Origin: Alphaproteobacteria bacterium US3C007
GTDB lineage: Bacteria; Pseudomonadota; Alphaproteobacteria; Rhodobacterales; Rhodobacteraceae
Assembly: GCA_034423775.1 (NCBI GenBank)
Contig: CP139918.1
Location: forward strand, 1,178,001 to 1,242,000
Length of the DNA stretch: 64,000 nt
Direction of reading: 5' to 3'
The translations under genes were made by a program, and so were the position numbers. Positions 61,370-64,000 of the stretch are shown here, piece by piece. The notes beneath the pieces are model-generated. The model was not told the origin of the DNA, searched no databases, and saw nothing but the letters and a program-made list of their open reading frames with translations. Every line of letters starts with the position of its first letter. Position 1 is the first letter of the stretch.

Positions 61370-64000
61370 ATGAATTCTTTAGAACAATCAGATTTGAACG
61401 CAGTTTTAATTGAAAGTTTGGACACTCTTCCAAGCGGCGTATGCGTTTGGACAGAAGATGATCGCCTGGTTTTCGTAAATCGATTTTTCAACGAACTTCA
61501 AAAAGAGGTTGGGGTGTCTCTCGAACCGGGCATCTCACGCTTAGAAGTTGTGCAACAAAATATTGATTGTGGATTTTTAAAGTTACCTCCCGATTTAGAT
61601 ATTGAGGCCTATCTGCGGCAGAGTAAGGCCGATATGTATGCCCAGGATGGGGGCTCGCGGATCGAGCTGCCCCTGCGCGATGGCGGGGTGCTGCTTTTGA
61701 CCAATAAGCCTTTGAGCTCGGGCAATTACCTGCAGCTCTATACCGATATCACCACGCTTAAAAAGCATGAGGCCGAGCTAGAAGATAAAGAGCGGCGTTA
61801 TGTTGGGGTAACGCATGCGCTGAATGCATTTGTCTTCGAGTGGAATATTGAAAATGGCCAGACCAGCTTTTCAATCCCCGAAGGCGTTGGGCCGGCAGCT
61901 GAAAAAAATATGAGCAGGCTGCAAATGGATCGTTTGGATGCTGTGTTTGAAGAAGATCGTGCGGCGTATAAATCCGCGATGATCGCACATTTTAAAAAGC
62001 AAACCCCGCTATTTTCATGCGATCACCGAATCCGATCGGATACAGGCCAATTGAATTGGTACCGCACACGCGGCAAAGCCCTTTGGAATGAACAGGGGCG
62101 TGCGGCCAAATTCTATGGGTTGGTTGAAAATATCGATGATCAAAAGAAAATACAGCTGCGCATGGCAGATATCGAAAAACGCTCGCAGGATGTGTTGAAC
62201 AGTATTTCAGCCGGGATTATGGTCTGGGATGCCAAGGATCATCTGGTCTGGGTGAATAAGTTTTTTGATCGCTTCGGCGTGCCGCTTGAACCAGGGCAAC
62301 CCTACATTAACGAAACTGGAAAGCTTGTTGATGGGGGCATTTTTTCTTTAGATGAAGGGGTTGATAAGCAAGAATTCTTAAAAGACCGAGTGGCGCAACG
62401 CCAGGCGTTGACCGGAACGGCTATAAATTTGCTGCCAAGGATGGCAGATGGGTCGCATCTTCAAATCACCAGTAAACGCCTCGAAGATGGCGGCATGGTG
62501 CAAGTGTTTGTGGATGTGAGTGATTTGACCAACCGTGAAGAAGAGCTGAATAATTTGGTGGAAGAGCTCAACACAGCCAAACAAGCGGCGGATGCGGCCA
62601 ACCAAACGAAAAGTCAGTTTTTGGCCAATATGAGCCATGAATTGCGCACCCCATTAAACGCCATTATTGGCCTTACTGAAATGTTGAAGGAAGATTGTGT
62701 TGATGATGGTTTGGAGGATTTTATCGAGCCGCTTGACCGTGTCTTTAGCGCCGGCAAGCATTTGCTGACGCTGATCAATGATGTTCTAGACCTATCAAAA
62801 ATTGAGGCGGGCAAAGTCGAGTTATATAATGAAACATTCGAATTAGAGCCTTTGCTGCATGGCGTGATTCAAACCACCCAAACGCTGGTCGAGCAAAATA
62901 ATAATGAAATTGCTTTAACTTTCTTGGAGTCGATCGATGAGGTGACAAATGATCAAACGCGGATAAAGCAGATTTTTCTGAATTTGATTTCCAACGCCAC
63001 CAAATTTACCGAAAATGGCCAAATATCTTTGACCGTCAGCCGGCAATCCACGCCGCAAGGCGATTTGGTCAAAGTGGATGTTGCCGATACTGGTATTGGC
63101 ATGGATGAAGAACAGGTGGGCCGTTTGTTCAATGCTTTTGTACAAGCCGACAGTTCGACCACCCGCAAATATGGCGGAACCGGCTTGGGGCTCACCATTT
63201 CAAAGCAGCTTGCGCAGCTGATGGGGGGTGATGTCAGCGTGCAGAGCGAAAAGGGCATAGGCACGGTATTCACCGCAAGTTTCGCGTTGAACAATGCCGG
63301 GCATATGCATACCGAAAACGCCAGCGCTGAACCTTTGATAACGCGGGTGATCCCCGGCGGTGAACCAACGGGTAAGAAAGTGCTTATCATCGATGATGAT
63401 CCAACGATCAGTGCGTTGATGCAGCGGCAACTGGTCAAAAACGGGTATGCGGTGCTTATCGCCAGATCGGGCAAGGAAGGCCTGTCTTTGGCCAAAACCC
63501 ACCAGCCCGATGTGATCACCTTGGATATTTTGATGCCAGAGATTGACGGATGGTCAACGCTTCGAGCGTTGAAGGCCGATCCCGAAAGTCGCCATATCCC
63601 AGTGATTATGGCGTCAATTTTGGATGAAAAAAACAAAGGTTTTGCCTTGGGTGCGGCAGATTTTCTATCCAAGCCGATCGAGCGGGATTATCTTATTTCT
63701 TCGGTGCAACGGCTTATTGGCCAGAAAAAAGCCGCAACCATCTGCGTGATCGAAGATGATCAAGACCTGCGCTTTACCGTGAAAGAAATCCTAGAAAAAA
63801 CCGGCGCGACAGTGCTTGAGGCGTGCCATGGGAAACAGGCGTTTTCTGTCTTGGAAAACCACAATGAACTGCCCGATTTGATTTTGCTTGATCTGTTGAT
63901 GCCCGTGATGAACGGGTTTGAGTTTCTGCAAAAGCTGCAGGCAACCAAGTTTAAATCAATCCCGGTTTTGGTGTTAACGGGTGCCGATCTAAGTTCTGAA
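61370..64000 (+). CDS. Hybrid sensor histidine kinase with two receiver domains (3' partial)
   Basis: The frame is open for 877 codons to the window edge. It has no membrane segment. PAS-like domains appear at about residues 15-125 (SLDTLPSGVCVWTEDDRLVF) and 282-390 (LNSISAGIMVWDAKDHLVWV), near-copies of each other, with a less clear PAS-like segment between. A HisKA domain follows with phospho-acceptor His423 in NMSHELRTPLNAI, then HATPase_c (FLNLISNATKFTENG, VADTGIGMDEEQ, KYGGTGLGLTISKQL). Two receiver domains come next: VLIIDDDPTISAL with phospho-Asp in TLDILMPEIDGW, and ICVIEDDQDLRFTV with LLDLLMPVMNGFEF. ATG 61370 is preferred over 61361 because GGCGGA lies at the right distance. The C-terminus is unknown. 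Confidence 0.9.
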   Translation, partial: MNSLEQSDLNAVLIESLDTLPSGVCVWTEDDRLVFVNRFFNELQKEVGVSLEPGISRLEVVQQNIDCGFLKLPPDLDIEAYLRQSKADMYAQDGGSRIELPLRDGGVLLLTNKPLSSGNYLQLYTDITTLKKHEAELEDKERRYVGVTHALNAFVFEWNIENGQTSFSIPEGVGPAAEKNMSRLQMDRLDAVFEEDRAAYKSAMIAHFKKQTPLFSCDHRIRSDTGQLNWYRTRGKALWNEQGRAAKFYGLVENIDDQKKIQLRMADIEKRSQDVLNSISAGIMVWDAKDHLVWVNKFFDRFGVPLEPGQPYINETGKLVDGGIFSLDEGVDKQEFLKDRVAQRQALTGTAINLLPRMADGSHLQITSKRLEDGGMVQVFVDVSDLTNREEELNNLVEELNTAKQAADAANQTKSQFLANMSHELRTPLNAIIGLTEMLKEDCVDDGLEDFIEPLDRVFSAGKHLLTLINDVLDLSKIEAGKVELYNETFELEPLLHGVIQTTQTLVEQNNNEIALTFLESIDEVTNDQTRIKQIFLNLISNATKFTENGQISLTVSRQSTPQGDLVKVDVADTGIGMDEEQVGRLFNAFVQADSSTTRKYGGTGLGLTISKQLAQLMGGDVSVQSEKGIGTVFTASFALNNAGHMHTENASAEPLITRVIPGGEPTGKKVLIIDDDPTISALMQRQLVKNGYAVLIARSGKEGLSLAKTHQPDVITLDILMPEIDGWSTLRALKADPESRHIPVIMASILDEKNKGFALGAADFLSKPIERDYLISSVQRLIGQKKAATICVIEDDQDLRFTVKEILEKTGATVLEACHGKQAFSVLENHNELPDLILLDLLMPVMNGFEFLQKLQATKFKSIPVLVLTGADLSSE

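Overview
The window looks like a chromosomal segment of a marine alphaproteobacterium of the Rhodobacteraceae (Roseobacter group). The evidence is family-level: a form I CO dehydrogenase operon in the Oligotropha order, an ALDH16/deoC pair, dapD-dapE arranged with small conserved genes, a sulfoacetate-type ligase/dehydrogenase pair with a TTT transporter, and an anti-Shine-Dalgarno 'cuckoo'-type small RNA. Base composition is moderate (GC by eye about half), which suggests a pelagic lineage such as Planktomarina/RCA, but the species is a guess. No rRNA, tRNA, insertion sequence, prophage or CRISPR array was seen.

Layout. 1-1865: end of a molybdenum hydroxylase operon (large subunit, cut by the window edge, plus FAD subunit). 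2033-9125: lysine/peptidoglycan precursor genes (dapD, small protein, HAD phosphatase, dapE, acetyltransferase), then rnr and a lytic transglycosylase-like gene. 9145-14016 (minus strand): ALDH16, deoC, a class II aldolase and a VOC gene broken by one base. 14168-18158: amn, an HU protein, an EamA permease and aroC. 18361-22022 (minus): a gfc/yjb-type exopolysaccharide cluster with two small secreted proteins, a lipoprotein and YjbH, but no YjbG. 22227-30662: a purine nucleosidase, an iolG-like/iolD pair, a serine-glyoxylate-type aminotransferase and a fused FAD/Fe-S dehydrogenase.

30659-37619 (minus) is one probable operon, tctC-tctB-tctA-sauS-sauT-tauE. Read as a pathway: import of an organic acid, most likely sulfoacetate; CoA activation; reduction to the aldehyde; export of sulfite. 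Xsc, which would release sulfite, is not in the window. Divergent to it, a chain of three overlapping mini-ORFs leads into a non-pyrrolysine MttB-family methyltransferase gene.

40137-48761 (minus) is a CO oxidation locus, coxC-coxMSLDEF-coxG. CoxL carries the form I AYRCSFR motif. CoxC is a MHYT membrane sensor fused to a LytTR DNA-binding domain, and the coxM leader carries an inverted repeat and a hairpin with the ribosome binding site in its loop.

49019-61000 holds an Fe(II)/2OG oxygenase, an ABC exporter, MFS and EamA transporters, a beta-hydroxyacid dehydrogenase, the putative small RNA (55751-55846, minus), a methyltransferase, a sugar kinase and two class III nucleotide cyclases, one fused to an alpha/beta hydrolase. 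61370-64000 is the start of a large hybrid histidine kinase that runs off the window.
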